From assembly GCA_009692065.1 (NCBI GenBank), contig SHZY01000044.1, forward strand, positions 1 to 40,801: a stretch of DNA of 40,801 nucleotides, in the 5' to 3' direction. The position numbers and the translations under genes are program-made. This DNA is from Gemmataceae bacterium. GTDB taxonomy: Bacteria > Planctomycetota > Planctomycetia > Gemmatales > Gemmataceae. Position 1 is the first letter of the stretch. Each line of letters begins with the position of its first letter. Below, one piece after another: positions 15,174 to 23,800 of this stretch. Under the pieces are notes generated by a model. The model searched no databases, was not told the DNA's origin, and worked only from the letters and a program-made list of their open reading frames with translations.

Positions 15174-17777
15174 ATGGACCAGAACCGTTTCACCGAGAAA
15201 TCGCTCGAAGCCTTGCAAGCCGCCACTCGGCTCGCGGCGAAATTCAACCATCAGCAGATGGATGTCGAACACGTCCTGCTTGCCCTCCTGGATCAGGAGC
15301 ACGGGCTGGCCGTGTCGATTCTCAACAAGGCGGAGGTCTCCGTCGATGCAGTCAAGATCAAGCTGCAGCGCGAGGTCGATAAGGTGCCGCGCGTCAGTGG
15401 CGGCAGCGATCAGATCGGCATCACGTCGCGCCTCAACCGTCTGCTTGGATTGGCCGACGATGAAGCCAAGAAGATGAAGGACGATTACGTCTCCGTCGAA
15501 CACCTTTTGCTGGCCATGCTTGATGACTCCGGCGCCACCGGACGCATCCTCAAAGAATTCAAGCTCAATCGCGCCAGCCTCACCAAGGCGATTCAAGAGG
15601 TGCGCGGCCATCAGCGCGTGACGACGCAGAATCCCGAAGCGACCTACGAATCGCTGGAGAAGTATGGCCGCGATCTGACGCAATTCGCCAAGCAAGGCAA
15701 GCTCGATCCGGTCATTGGCCGCGATGAAGAGATTCGCCGGGTGATCCAGGTGCTGTCGCGGCGCACCAAGAACAACCCGGTGTTGATCGGCGAACCGGGC
15801 GTCGGCAAGACGGCGATCGTCGAAGGCCTCGCACAGCGCATCCATCGCGGCGATGTGCCGGAGAGCTTGAAGAACAAGCGCGTCGTCGCCCTCGACATGG
15901 GCGCGCTGATCGCCGGTGCCAAGTTCCGCGGCGAGTTCGAGGAACGGCTGAAAGCAGTGCTGAAGGAGGTGCAGGAATCGCAGGGTTCAATTGTCCTCTT
16001 CATCGACGAGCTGCACACCGTCGTCGGCGCCGGCAAGGCGGATGGGGCCATGGACGCGGGCAACCTCCTGAAGCCCATGCTGGCGCGAGGCGAGCTGCAC
16101 TGCATCGGCGCCACCACGCTCGATGAATATCGCAAGTACCTCTCAAAGGATGCCGCGCTGGAGCGGCGCTTCCAGCCGGTGATGATCGATCAACCGTCGG
16201 TCGAGGACACGATTTCCATCCTGCGCGGCTTGAAGGAAAAGTACGAGGCGCATCACAAGGTGCGCATCAAGGACAGTGCCCTGGTTGCCGCGGCCGTCAT
16301 GTCGAATCGTTACATTTCGGATCGCTTTCTGCCGGACAAGGCCATCGACCTCGTCGACGAGGCCGGCGCCAAGCTGCGCACCGAGCGTGAATCGCGCCCC
16401 GACAAGCTCGATGCTGTCAGCCGGCAGGTGATGCAGCTTGAAATCGAACGCGTGTCGCTGGAGAAGGAGAAGGACGCCGCCTCGCGCGATCGACTCGAGC
16501 GAATCAAGAAGGACCTTGCCGACCTCAAGGAGAATGAACGCATCCTCACGCAGCAATGGGAAGAGGAAAAGCAGGGTGGCCACGCCACCGGCGCCATCCT
16601 CGAAGAACTCGAACGCACGCGTCTCGAACTCGAGGAAGCGAAGGCCCGCAGCGATTTCGGCAAAGCCAGCGAGCTGCAATATGGCAAGATCCCCGCCCTT
16701 GAGAAAACGCTTCAGGAAATGGAACAGCGAGCCTCTCCCGTCAGGGAGGGGAGTGACCGCCTGACCAAGGACGAAGTCGATGAAGGCGACATCGCCAAGG
16801 TCATCAGCCGCTGGACCGGCATCCCTGTCGACAAGCTGCTCGAAGGCGAAGTCCAAAAGCTTTTACATCTGGGCGACGAGCTGCACCAGCGCGTGATCGG
16901 GCAGGACGAAGCCGTCACCGCGGTCGCCGAAGCCGTGGTCCGCGCACGTTCCGGCTTGAAGGATCCGCAACGGCCCATCGGCTCGTTCATCTTCCTGGGC
17001 CCCACGGGCGTCGGTAAAACCGAGTTGGCGCGGGCGCTGGCCGAGTTTCTATTCGACGACGAGAAGGCGATGATCCGCATCGATATGTCGGAGTATCAGG
17101 AAAAGCACACCGTCTCGCGCCTGGTCGGCGCTCCGCCAGGCTACATCGGTTTCGAGGAAGGCGGCCAGCTCACCGAAGCGGTGCGCCGTCGGCCGTACTG
17201 CGTCGTACTGTTCGACGAGATCGAGAAAGCCCACATGGATGTCTTCAACGTCCTGTTGCAAATTCTCGACGACGGCCGACTGACGGACGGGCAGGGCCGC
17301 ACGGTCGATTTCAAGAACACCATCGTCATCATGACGAGCAATGTCGGCAGCCAGCGTATCCTCAGCTATCAGGGCGCCTTCGACGGCGAAGGGTATGAAG
17401 CCATGAAGAGCGCGGTGCTCGACGAGATGCGCCGGCACTTCCGCCCAGAGTTCCTCAACCGCATCGACGAATTGATCGTCTTCCACGCGCTCGACGAGGA
17501 CCACTTGAAGAAGATCGTGCTGATCCAGCTTCGCCGTTTGCAAGAACGCCTGGCGGACCGCAAGATCACGCTGGAGCTGACGGATGCCGCCAAGATCCAT
17601 CTGGTTCGCGTTGGTTACGATCCGTCGTACGGAGCGCGGCCATTGAAACGCGCGCTGCAAAAAGAAGTCGAGAACTCGCTGGGCCGGCTGATCCTGGAGG
17701 GGAAAGTGCGGGACGGGCAAACGGTGGTGGGGGATTACGACGTGAAGGAGGAGCGGATGGTGTTTCTGGCGAAGTGA
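15174..17777 (+). CDS. clpB: ATP-dependent disaggregase ClpB
   Basis: This 867-residue AAA+ chaperone works with DnaK to extract proteins from aggregates. In order: the Clp N domain with two repeats ([34 protein letters not shown]), NBD1 with Walker A GEPGVGKT at residue 206 and Walker B VLFIDELH, arginine finger region ALERRFQP, the coiled-coil middle domain (about 400-520) and NBD2 with GPTGVGKT at 609, [11 protein letters not shown] and [10 protein letters not shown]. The middle domain rules out ClpA or ClpC. The start at [10 protein letters not shown] matches the family; a longer ATG frame is rejected. Residues 520-529 ([10 protein letters not shown]) come from a small palindromic sequence and lengthen the link before NBD2 by about four residues. 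I found no CIRCE element upstream. Confidence 0.95.
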   Translation: MDQNRFTEKSLEALQAATRLAAKFNHQQMDVEHVLLALLDQEHGLAVSILNKAEVSVDAVKIKLQREVDKVPRVSGGSDQIGITSRLNRLLGLADDEAKKMKDDYVSVEHLLLAMLDDSGATGRILKEFKLNRASLTKAIQEVRGHQRVTTQNPEATYESLEKYGRDLTQFAKQGKLDPVIGRDEEIRRVIQVLSRRTKNNPVLIGEPGVGKTAIVEGLAQRIHRGDVPESLKNKRVVALDMGALIAGAKFRGEFEERLKAVLKEVQESQGSIVLFIDELHTVVGAGKADGAMDAGNLLKPMLARGELHCIGATTLDEYRKYLSKDAALERRFQPVMIDQPSVEDTISILRGLKEKYEAHHKVRIKDSALVAAAVMSNRYISDRFLPDKAIDLVDEAGAKLRTERESRPDKLDAVSRQVMQLEIERVSLEKEKDAASRDRLERIKKDLADLKENERILTQQWEEEKQGGHATGAILEELERTRLELEEAKARSDFGKASELQYGKIPALEKTLQEMEQRASPVREGSDRLTKDEVDEGDIAKVISRWTGIPVDKLLEGEVQKLLHLGDELHQRVIGQDEAVTAVAEAVVRARSGLKDPQRPIGSFIFLGPTGVGKTELARALAEFLFDDEKAMIRIDMSEYQEKHTVSRLVGAPPGYIGFEEGGQLTEAVRRRPYCVVLFDEIEKAHMDVFNVLLQILDDGRLTDGQGRTVDFKNTIVIMTSNVGSQRILSYQGAFDGEGYEAMKSAVLDEMRRHFRPEFLNRIDELIVFHALDEDHLKKIVLIQLRRLQERLADRKITLELTDAAKIHLVRVGYDPSYGARPLKRALQKEVENSLGRLILEGKVRDGQTVVGDYDVKEERMVFLAK
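16731..16757. repeat. Small palindrome inside clpB
   Basis: CCTCTCCC-GTCA-GGGAGGGG is a near-perfect hairpin (one mismatch) in the segment encoding the end of the middle domain. Its CCGTCAGGGAG core equals the core of the repeat at the 3' end of plsC. It seems to be a short in-frame insertion or replacement in a tolerant linker. Confidence 0.5.
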
Positions 17778-17802
17778 TTCACTGCGGAAAACGACCGTAT
17801 TC

Positions 17803-17859
17803 TGAGCCCGAAGCGCAAGCAAGGGAATCCTAAAGACCCTTGCTTGCGCTTCGGGCTCA
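17803..17859. repeat. Hairpin after clpB, GAGCCCGAAGCGC family
   Basis: Perfect 23-bp arms (TGAGCCCGAAGCGCAAGC at the left) flank an 11-base loop, 26 bp after the clpB stop. It may serve as a terminator, although no U-tract follows the stem. It is the intergenic relative of the copy found inside the GH3 gene. Confidence 0.85.
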
Positions 17860-17966
17860 CAATGTTTGTTGCCTCGCTCCGCGTGAGCCTGGTGCGATGG
17901 TTGATCATACAATAAACCGTGTGCTTCCAGCGAACGCCTAATCCGCCTGTCCGACAAAGGCCTCCC

Positions 17967-19217
17967 ATGTATTTTTCCATGCTCAAGCGAATGCTCCTCG
18001 AAACTGACAAACGCCTGCTCTGGAAGCTCGCGTGGAACATGGGCTTCAAGGGCATGCTCTCCGTGGAGAAGCACAAGCGGCGCGTCCGGCATGGGCAGGT
18101 GTTTCCGCCGTTCCTCTACGTGTCGGTCATCAATAGCTGCAACCTGCGCTGCCAGGGGTGCTGGGTCGATGTCGCCGAGAAGATGGAAGCGATGGCCCCC
18201 GAGACGTTTCATCGCATGGTGCACGAAGCCCAGGAGATGGGCAACGTCTTCTTCGGTATCGTCGGCGGCGAGCCGTTCATGCATCCCAAGCTCTTCGAGC
18301 TGCTGGAGCCGCACCCGGATTGCTACTTCCAGATCTTCACTAACGGGCATTTCATCACCGACGAACGTGCCAAGAAGCTGCGCGACCTCGGTAACATCAC
18401 GCCGCTCATCAGCGTCGAAGGCTCGGAGATCGTCAGCGATCAGCGCCGCGGCCGCGATGGCGTCTTGTCCAAGACGATGCAGGGCATCCAGAATTGCCTG
18501 AAGAACAAGGTGTTCACCGGCGTCTGCACCAGCGTATGCCAAACGAATCTTGATCTCGTCAACGAAAAGTGGATCGACCGTCTGATCGACATGGGCGTCA
18601 TGTATACCTGGTTTCACGTCTACCGCCCGATGGGGCCGGACGCGTCGCATGAGCTGTGCTTGACGCCGGAGCAGCAATTGCAGGTGCGCAAGTTCGTCGT
18701 CGAGATGCGGGCGAAGAAGCCGATCGTCATCATCGACGCCTACTTCGACGGCGAAGGCCAGGCCCTCTGCCCGGCGGCGACGGGGATGACGCACCACATC
18801 AACCCGTGGGGCGACATCGAGCCGTGCCCGATCGTGCAGTTTGCCAAGGAGTCGATCAAGCACGAAGCGGACGACCGCCACCTGCGCGACAAGTTCTTCG
18901 ACTCGGCCTTCTTGCGCGACTTCCGCGACCTGGCCCGCGAGACCACACGCGGCTGCATCGTGCTGGAACGCCCCGACATGCTCAAGGCGCTGGTCGAGAA
19001 GCACGGCGCCAAGGATTCGACGGTGCGCCAGAGCGCCATCGCCGAGCTGGACGCGATGCAGGTGCGCACCTCGCAATACAACCCGGCCGCAGAGATTCCG
19101 GAGAAGAACTGGCTCTACCGCCTGGCGAAGAAGTACTGGTTCAACGATTTCGGCGCATACCGCGGCATGGATCACACGAAGGAGTCGGCGCCGGCGGTGC
19201 TGGCGAAAAGAAATTGA
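17967..19217 (+). CDS. Radical SAM protein with SPASM-like C-terminus
   Basis: The protein has 416 residues. The cluster-binding CxxxCxxC is C58-NLR-C62-QG-C65, followed by the SAM-binding GGEPFMHPKLFELL and the barrel segments ITPLISVEGSE and VFTGVCTSVCQTN. The C-terminal INPWGDIEPCPIVQFA and later cysteines (GCIVLE) resemble SPASM-type auxiliary-cluster regions. The N-terminal 50 residues form a basic helix-rich lead typical of planctomycete relatives. The start at MYFSMLKRML was chosen for AAAGG upstream and for family fit. Radical SAM enzymes of this shape modify peptides or small molecules; no precursor peptide gene is visible nearby and the substrate is unknown. Its TGA stop is part of the repeat that follows. 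Confidence 0.88.
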   Translation: MYFSMLKRMLLETDKRLLWKLAWNMGFKGMLSVEKHKRRVRHGQVFPPFLYVSVINSCNLRCQGCWVDVAEKMEAMAPETFHRMVHEAQEMGNVFFGIVGGEPFMHPKLFELLEPHPDCYFQIFTNGHFITDERAKKLRDLGNITPLISVEGSEIVSDQRRGRDGVLSKTMQGIQNCLKNKVFTGVCTSVCQTNLDLVNEKWIDRLIDMGVMYTWFHVYRPMGPDASHELCLTPEQQLQVRKFVVEMRAKKPIVIIDAYFDGEGQALCPAATGMTHHINPWGDIEPCPIVQFAKESIKHEADDRHLRDKFFDSAFLRDFRDLARETTRGCIVLERPDMLKALVEKHGAKDSTVRQSAIAELDAMQVRTSQYNPAAEIPEKNWLYRLAKKYWFNDFGAYRGMDHTKESAPAVLAKRN

Positions 19218-19368
19218 ACCACGGGGGAAACGGGGATCACGGGGGAATTGCTTGAAGCCGGAGCCCCATGGTTACCGTGTTCAATAAGCAGAGTCGGGCG
19301 AAAACTGTGGTGAACTCGAAGGGCTCAACGATGCCGAATTCATCCTCCCCCCGTGTCCCCGTGGTTCA
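19215..19368. repeat. TGAACCACGGGG interspersed palindrome
   Basis: The left arm TGAACCACGGGGGAAACGGG begins with the stop codon of the radical SAM gene. The right arm CCCCGTGTCCCCGTGGTTCA ends at 19368. About 100 bp lie between. The layout is the same as the ACCACGGAT and ACCACAGAGG elements: short CACGG-type units repeated and mirrored. Confidence 0.85.
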
Positions 19369-19773
19369 TTGTCCTCTTGATGCTTCTTTTCCACTTCGCC
19401 AAAAAAACTCGGCACGAAGCCCTGCGAGATTTCCTGCCCAACTTCAACGCGATACTCGGTAACCGGGGTCGTCTGCATGATCGGCTCCTCCATGAAAAAG
19501 AAATGCACCGTTGCACATCCAGTATGACGAGCCGATCAAGTCCTCGCGGTTCACCCACACATCGCGATTGCAAAAGTTACGTGCTGACAACGCGTTCAAC
19601 TCAATCCCACTTGCGCCCCTTGAACCAAAATCATCGCTTGGCGGCAGTTTTCCAGCCCCAAAAAACTCCTTACAGAATTCTGCCGCACGATTACTACACC
19701 TATAATTCGTGTACAAAGATAAGCCCTTACGGTCGCGGCTCGTTTACGAGATAAGTAAAATCGGGCACGATGG
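19218..19773. other. Intergenic region of 556 bp
   Basis: The first 150 bp are the TGAACCACGGGG palindrome. A candidate small minus-strand gene overlaps its right arm (19281-19478). From 19480 to 19773 I see no plausible gene on either strand. AT-richer sequence around 19680-19760 (TACACCTATAATTCG) probably contains the promoter of the propeller pair; TATAAT at about 19701 could be a -10 box. Confidence 0.45.
19281..19478 (-). CDS. Candidate small protein ending inside a repeat
   Basis: This is a 65-codon frame. GGAGGAG lies six bases before the ATG. The first 35 residues (MQTTPVTEYRVEVGQEISQG, then FVPSFFGEVEKKHQE) have a natural composition. From there on the frame runs through the right arm of the TGAACCACGGGG palindrome and turns into low-quality serine-rich sequence, so the original C-terminus was probably overwritten. 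No family recognised. It may be a remnant. Confidence 0.35.
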   Translation of the reverse strand: MQTTPVTEYRVEVGQEISQGFVPSFFGEVEKKHQEDNEPRGHGGRMNSASLSPSSSPQFSPDSAY

Positions 19774-20961
19774 ATGGCGATGAAAGCGCTCCTCCGGCCA
19801 CGGCTGATTCTCTCGCTGCTTTTCGGCATCGCCGCCGGGCTGCTGGTGTGGCTGCTGCCGCCGATGCCGCACTCGACGGTTCGGCTGCCGAACGCAGGGA
19901 CGCAGGAGTACGGGCAACCACCATTCTGGCTGGTTGACGTGACCTCGAACGGGCGGTTTCTCATCACCGAGGGATCCCATGAAGTGCCGCGGTCCGCAAT
20001 CAATAAGTTTTATGTTTGGGACCGGATGCGCGCGGATGACAGACCGCTGGTTGAGATCGATCCTCGCGGCTTATTTATCCGAACGCAATTTTCGCCCGAC
20101 GAAACGCAGTTAGCCGTCTATGGAACGGTCGAAGCCCACTTCGCCGCCGCCCCGCACGACATTTATCTTTACGATCTCGCCTCCGGCGCGATCGTCAAAC
20201 AATGGGAGCTGAAAGTCGACCATCTGCTCTTCTCACGCCATGGCAAGCCGATGGTCGTTATCGATGGCGTGCTGTCGGACCTGGAGACTGGCAGCGAAGT
20301 GCGTCGCCTGCCCAAAAGTATCGATGACTACGACTTGCAGCACCACATCGGCGACCTGGTCGAGTATCGCAAAGAGCAATACGTCAGGCTTTACTCCTGG
20401 CACGCCGGCGAATTGGTGGCGGCGCACGATTTGGTCGGCAACCGGATGGGCATTCAGGGGCTATCGCGCGACGGCCAGGTCATCCACGCCTATGGGTGGC
20501 CGCCCGGCGTCGGACCGTGGACCGCGAAATTCATGAGCGTTCTGCTCGACGCCAAGGCAAATGTTCGCCGCACCTGGGAAAAGCACGGCATGGATCGGGA
20601 GCGCGTCCTGTCTCCCGATGGCCAACACCTGGCAGAGTTCGGTGACGCCAAACGGTTCGCCTGGCTGCCCAAGTGGTGGCCCGGCCCGGAATCAACGCCT
20701 TCTGTTCGCTTCGTGCATTGGACGACGGACAAGGAGCTGGCCAAATTCTCGAACATCAGCCGCATCCGCTTCTCGCCGCAGGGCAAACGGATTGCGCTGA
20801 CACGGGACGACTTTGCCATCGACATCTACGAGTTTCCCTTCCGCAAGCCGTGGGGCTCGATCGCCGGGGCGGCGTTGCTTGCCGCCTGGGGTTCGTGGAG
20901 CGTCGGTTGGCTGTGGGCGCGCTGGCGCGCGCGCGTCAAGCCGCAAGGAGGCGCCGCATGA
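19774..20961 (+). CDS. Membrane-anchored propeller-like protein, paralog 1
   Basis: The protein has 395 residues. An N-terminal hydrophobic helix (LILSLLFGIAAGLLVWLLPP) and a C-terminal one (SIAGAALLAAWGSWSVGWLW, then arginines) hold a beta-rich middle between them. That middle has WD40-like blades (FSPDETQLAVYG, LFSRHGKPMVVIDG, LSPDGQHLAEFG, FSPQGKRIALTRDDFAIDIYEF). The likely topology places the propeller outside, with both tips anchored. The next gene encodes a clear paralog and overlaps the stop by four bases (ATGA). Function unknown; a fixed propeller next to a membrane suggests a scaffold or sensor. A start two codons later is equally possible. Confidence 0.8.
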   Translation: MAMKALLRPRLILSLLFGIAAGLLVWLLPPMPHSTVRLPNAGTQEYGQPPFWLVDVTSNGRFLITEGSHEVPRSAINKFYVWDRMRADDRPLVEIDPRGLFIRTQFSPDETQLAVYGTVEAHFAAAPHDIYLYDLASGAIVKQWELKVDHLLFSRHGKPMVVIDGVLSDLETGSEVRRLPKSIDDYDLQHHIGDLVEYRKEQYVRLYSWHAGELVAAHDLVGNRMGIQGLSRDGQVIHAYGWPPGVGPWTAKFMSVLLDAKANVRRTWEKHGMDRERVLSPDGQHLAEFGDAKRFAWLPKWWPGPESTPSVRFVHWTTDKELAKFSNISRIRFSPQGKRIALTRDDFAIDIYEFPFRKPWGSIAGAALLAAWGSWSVGWLWARWRARVKPQGGAA

Positions 20962-22187
20962 AACGCTGGCTGGGGCCGCGCGTCTGGATCGCGCTGATGG
21001 CCGGCATCGCGGCCGGACTGCTCGCGTGGATGCTGCCGCCGTTGCCGAGCGGACGGTTCATGGTGTCGGTGCCGCGACCGACGGAGGAGAGACAGCCGTT
21101 TGTGCAGGTGCTCGGCCTTTCTTCAGACGGTCGGTATGTGATTACGAGGCAGGGAATGGCGGAGCCTCCGCCGTTCATGTTTGATGTCACGGACGTATCG
21201 ATTGCGGTTTGGGATCGGCAGCGCGGTTCGCAGCTTCCGGTGATCACCCACGAAAAGCTCGCCGTCCATGGCATGCCGTTGCTGTCGCCCGATGCCGCGA
21301 CTTACGCATTCATCACCTCAATTCCCGACGAACCCGCGCCGGACGGTCGTACGACCAACACTTTCACGAGTTCGATCAAGCTTTACGAACTGCCCAGCGG
21401 ACGCGAGTTGAAAGAATTCAAGTCGTCGGCAGTGGCCATCTGGTTTTCTCGCGACAGCAAGCTGCTGGCTTATGAAAAAGGGGCCGTGCACGAGGTCAAG
21501 ACCGGCCGACAAGTGTCACAGGTGCCGAGTCAGATCGAGGGCTACAAGTTTCAGCAGATCAAGGGGGACCACGCGGTTTACCACGATGATAAGGTCCGCC
21601 CCGCCGAGGTGCGCGTCTACGATTGGCGGACCGGGGAACTTCGAGCGTCGGCAACGCTGCCGATTTCGGAATATGTCACGCAGATTTCCGACGATGGCCA
21701 CGTGCTCTGCTGGCTGGAATGGTCCTGGCTCACCCTCGGCGGCGGGCCGCCCACCAAGATTCTGGATGCATCTACTGGCGTGCAGCGTGATTTACATTCA
21801 CGTCCAGGGTACAAACTATATGAGCGAGTATTTGCCGTCGCATCGCCCGACGGCGAAATCCTCGCCTTTCGCGATGATGTTGCGCCGCTGCACAAATGGC
21901 TCCGCTGGCTGCCGATTCAGCAAACGGGCAAACGCCTGCGCATCACGCGCTGGAAGACGAACGAAGAGCTCGTCGCCTGGCCGACCGTCAAGGAAGTGTG
22001 CTTCTCCGCAGACGGCAAGCATCTGGCGGCCGTGCGCGAGGATCACGTCATCGAGTTCTACGAGTTCCCCTTCCGCAAGCCGTGGGGCCTGATCGCCGGC
22101 GTCGCCGTCGCTGTGGCGGCGAGTTCGTGGAGCGTTGGCTGGTGGTGGTCACGTCGGCGGTCGCGGAAATCCGAGGGTGCCATATAG
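20958..22187 (+). CDS. Membrane-anchored propeller-like protein, paralog 2
   Basis: This 409-residue protein has the same plan as the gene before it: an N-terminal helix IALMAGIAAGLLAWMLPPLP, blades (LLSPDAATYAFITS, FSRDSKLLAYEKG, FSADGKHLAAVREDHVIEFYEF), then PFRKPWGLIAGVAVAVAASSWSVGWWW and arginines. The segments FPFRKPWG and SWSVGW are nearly identical in both proteins, so the pair arose by tandem duplication. The start follows CAAGGAGG and overlaps the upstream TGA. The stop TAG is the first triplet of a TAGCCCGCCG palindrome, so the present C-terminus was set by that element. Confidence 0.82.
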   Translation: MKRWLGPRVWIALMAGIAAGLLAWMLPPLPSGRFMVSVPRPTEERQPFVQVLGLSSDGRYVITRQGMAEPPPFMFDVTDVSIAVWDRQRGSQLPVITHEKLAVHGMPLLSPDAATYAFITSIPDEPAPDGRTTNTFTSSIKLYELPSGRELKEFKSSAVAIWFSRDSKLLAYEKGAVHEVKTGRQVSQVPSQIEGYKFQQIKGDHAVYHDDKVRPAEVRVYDWRTGELRASATLPISEYVTQISDDGHVLCWLEWSWLTLGGGPPTKILDASTGVQRDLHSRPGYKLYERVFAVASPDGEILAFRDDVAPLHKWLRWLPIQQTGKRLRITRWKTNEELVAWPTVKEVCFSADGKHLAAVREDHVIEFYEFPFRKPWGLIAGVAVAVAASSWSVGWWWSRRRSRKSEGAI

Positions 22188-22248
22188 CCCGCCGTTTACG
22201 GCGGGTTCGAAGCGTGCCAGCAGCGGCCCCGCCGTAAACGGCGGGCTA
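22185..22248. repeat. TAGCCCGCCGTTTACGGCGG palindrome
   Basis: Perfect 21-bp arms flank a 22-base loop. Each arm is itself a hairpin (CCCGCCG-TTTA-CGGCGGG). It starts with the stop codon of the second propeller gene. Confidence 0.88.
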
Positions 22249-22348
22249 GATGGGGAAATCAAGTCCTGCCGCTCGCCTTACGAGTTGCTTCTATCACGAA
22301 ATCGGGTAGAATTGAGCGACCTGCCTGAGTTTTCCGGAGACCGCTCCC

Positions 22349-23800
22349 ATGCTCTCAATCCTGGGCCGACCGCGAACGGTGTGCGATGGTCTGACTCGCC
22401 GTGAAGTGCTGCGCGCGGCCGGCGCCGGGCTGCTCGGGTTGTCGGTGCCGCGCTTGATGCAGGCGGAAGCGTCTCCTCTCCGCTAAGGGGAGCGGGGCGG
22501 AAGAGCGAAGTCGGTCATCTTCATGTTTCTCTTCGGCGGGCCCAGTCAACTCGAAACGTTCGACATGAAGCCGGACGCGCCGCAGGATATTCGCGGGCCG
22601 TTTCGACCGACGGCGTGCCGGACGCCGGGGCTGCTCATCAGCGATCATTTGCCTCGGCTGGCGAACATCTCCGACAAGTACTGCGTCGTGCGGACGATGA
22701 CGCATCCCTACAACGATCACTCCGGCGGCGGGCATTATCTCCAGACCGGCAAGAGCTGGCACATCCCGATCGGCGGCGGCTTCAACGCGACCAGTCGCGA
22801 TTGGCCGTCGATGGGCTCGGTCGTGGAATATCTGGCCCAGCGCGATCCGCGCCGCCGTGAGCGAGATCTGCCGAGTTACGCCGTTGTGCCGAGCCGGCTG
22901 GGGCACCTGGAAGGCCGCGGGCAATACCTTCGGCCCGGCGAATATGCGGGCTGGCTCGGGCAGGCGAACAATCCGCTGACCACGCGCGCGATGAACAAGC
23001 GCGACAACAATGACAATCCGTTCTGGCGCTTCTGCACCGACGCTGAAATGAACTTCCAGATCGACGGCCTCGCCTTCCCACCCGATTTGCAGCTCGCCCG
23101 CGTCAACTCGCGCCGATCGCTTTTGGACCAGTTCGAATCGCAGCGGCGCGGCCTCCTGGAAAGTCAACGCACGCGCGATCACGACCGCTTCCAGCAGCGC
23201 GCTCTGGCGCTGGCGACGTCCGATGCGACAAGGCGAGCGCTCAACATCCGCCAGGAACCGGAACGTTTGCGCGATTTCTATGGCCGTGGGCTCTTCGGCC
23301 AGGCGACCCTGATGGCGCGACGGTTGGTGGAGGCGGGCGTGCGCTTCGTCACCGTCCATTACGATTGTTGCGACGGCTATAGCTGGGATTCGCATCTTCA
23401 CTCGAACGACGTCCGCAATCACTTGCTGCCTACGTTCGATCAGGCGCTGGCGGCGCTGCTGAGCGATCTCGACGAGCGCGGCTTGCTGGAGGAAACGCTC
23501 GTCGTGGCGATCGGCGAAATGGGCCGCACGCCGCGGGCGAATCCGCAGTGGGGCCGCAATCACTGGAGCACACTGTTCCCGGCAGTGTTGGCGGGGGCGG
23601 GCATCCGGCGCGGCGCCGTCTATGGCACCTCAGACCGAATCGCCGAGTATGTAACCGACCGCCCCGTGACGCCGGAGGATTTGGCCGCAACCATTTACCA
23701 CGCCCTCGGCATCGATCCGCACCTCCAGCTCCCCGACGCGCAAGGTCGGCCGACGACGATCGTTGAAGGCGGTCGGCCGGTGCTGGATCTATTCGGGTAA
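22349..23800 (+). pseudogene. DUF1501 (sulfatase-like) protein with in-frame TAA
   Basis: The frame starts MLSILGRPRTVCDGLTRREV, with a Tat-like R-R motif and LRAAGAGLLGLSVPRLMQAEA, as in normal DUF1501 proteins. It then meets TAA at 22484-22486 (codon 46) and continues in the same frame to AKSVIFMFLFGGPSQLETFD, the usual start of the mature domain. The body looks intact: DHSGGGHYLQTG, PSYAVVPSRLG, VRFVTVHYDCCDGYSWDSH, GEMGRTPRANPQWGRNHW, LAATIYHALGIDP. The stop lies in a GC-rich repeat-like segment. Unless it is read through, only a signal-less protein restarting at ATG 22523 can be made. DUF1501 proteins are related to sulfatases and alkaline phosphatases, with unknown substrate. Confidence 0.85.
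22472..22501. repeat. Repeat-like insert carrying the DUF1501 stop
   Basis: TCTCCTCTCCGCTAAGGGGA and the following GCGGGGCGG form an imperfect hairpin (CCGCT/AGCGG stem). It sits precisely in the variable linker between signal and body and supplies the TAA. A length divisible by three would explain why the frame is kept. Confidence 0.5.

Noticed and set aside
17049..19175. 708-codon minus-strand open frame
   Set aside because: It runs antisense to the end of clpB and the radical SAM gene, both certain by motif. It is a codon-bias shadow of high-GC genes.
22484..22486. Recoding of TAA in DUF1501
   Set aside because: TAA is not known to be recoded in bacteria with the standard code, and the site lies in a repeat-like insert, so disruption is the simpler reading.
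22355..23563. 402-codon minus-strand open frame
   Set aside because: Antisense to the clear DUF1501 body and without any recognisable domain.
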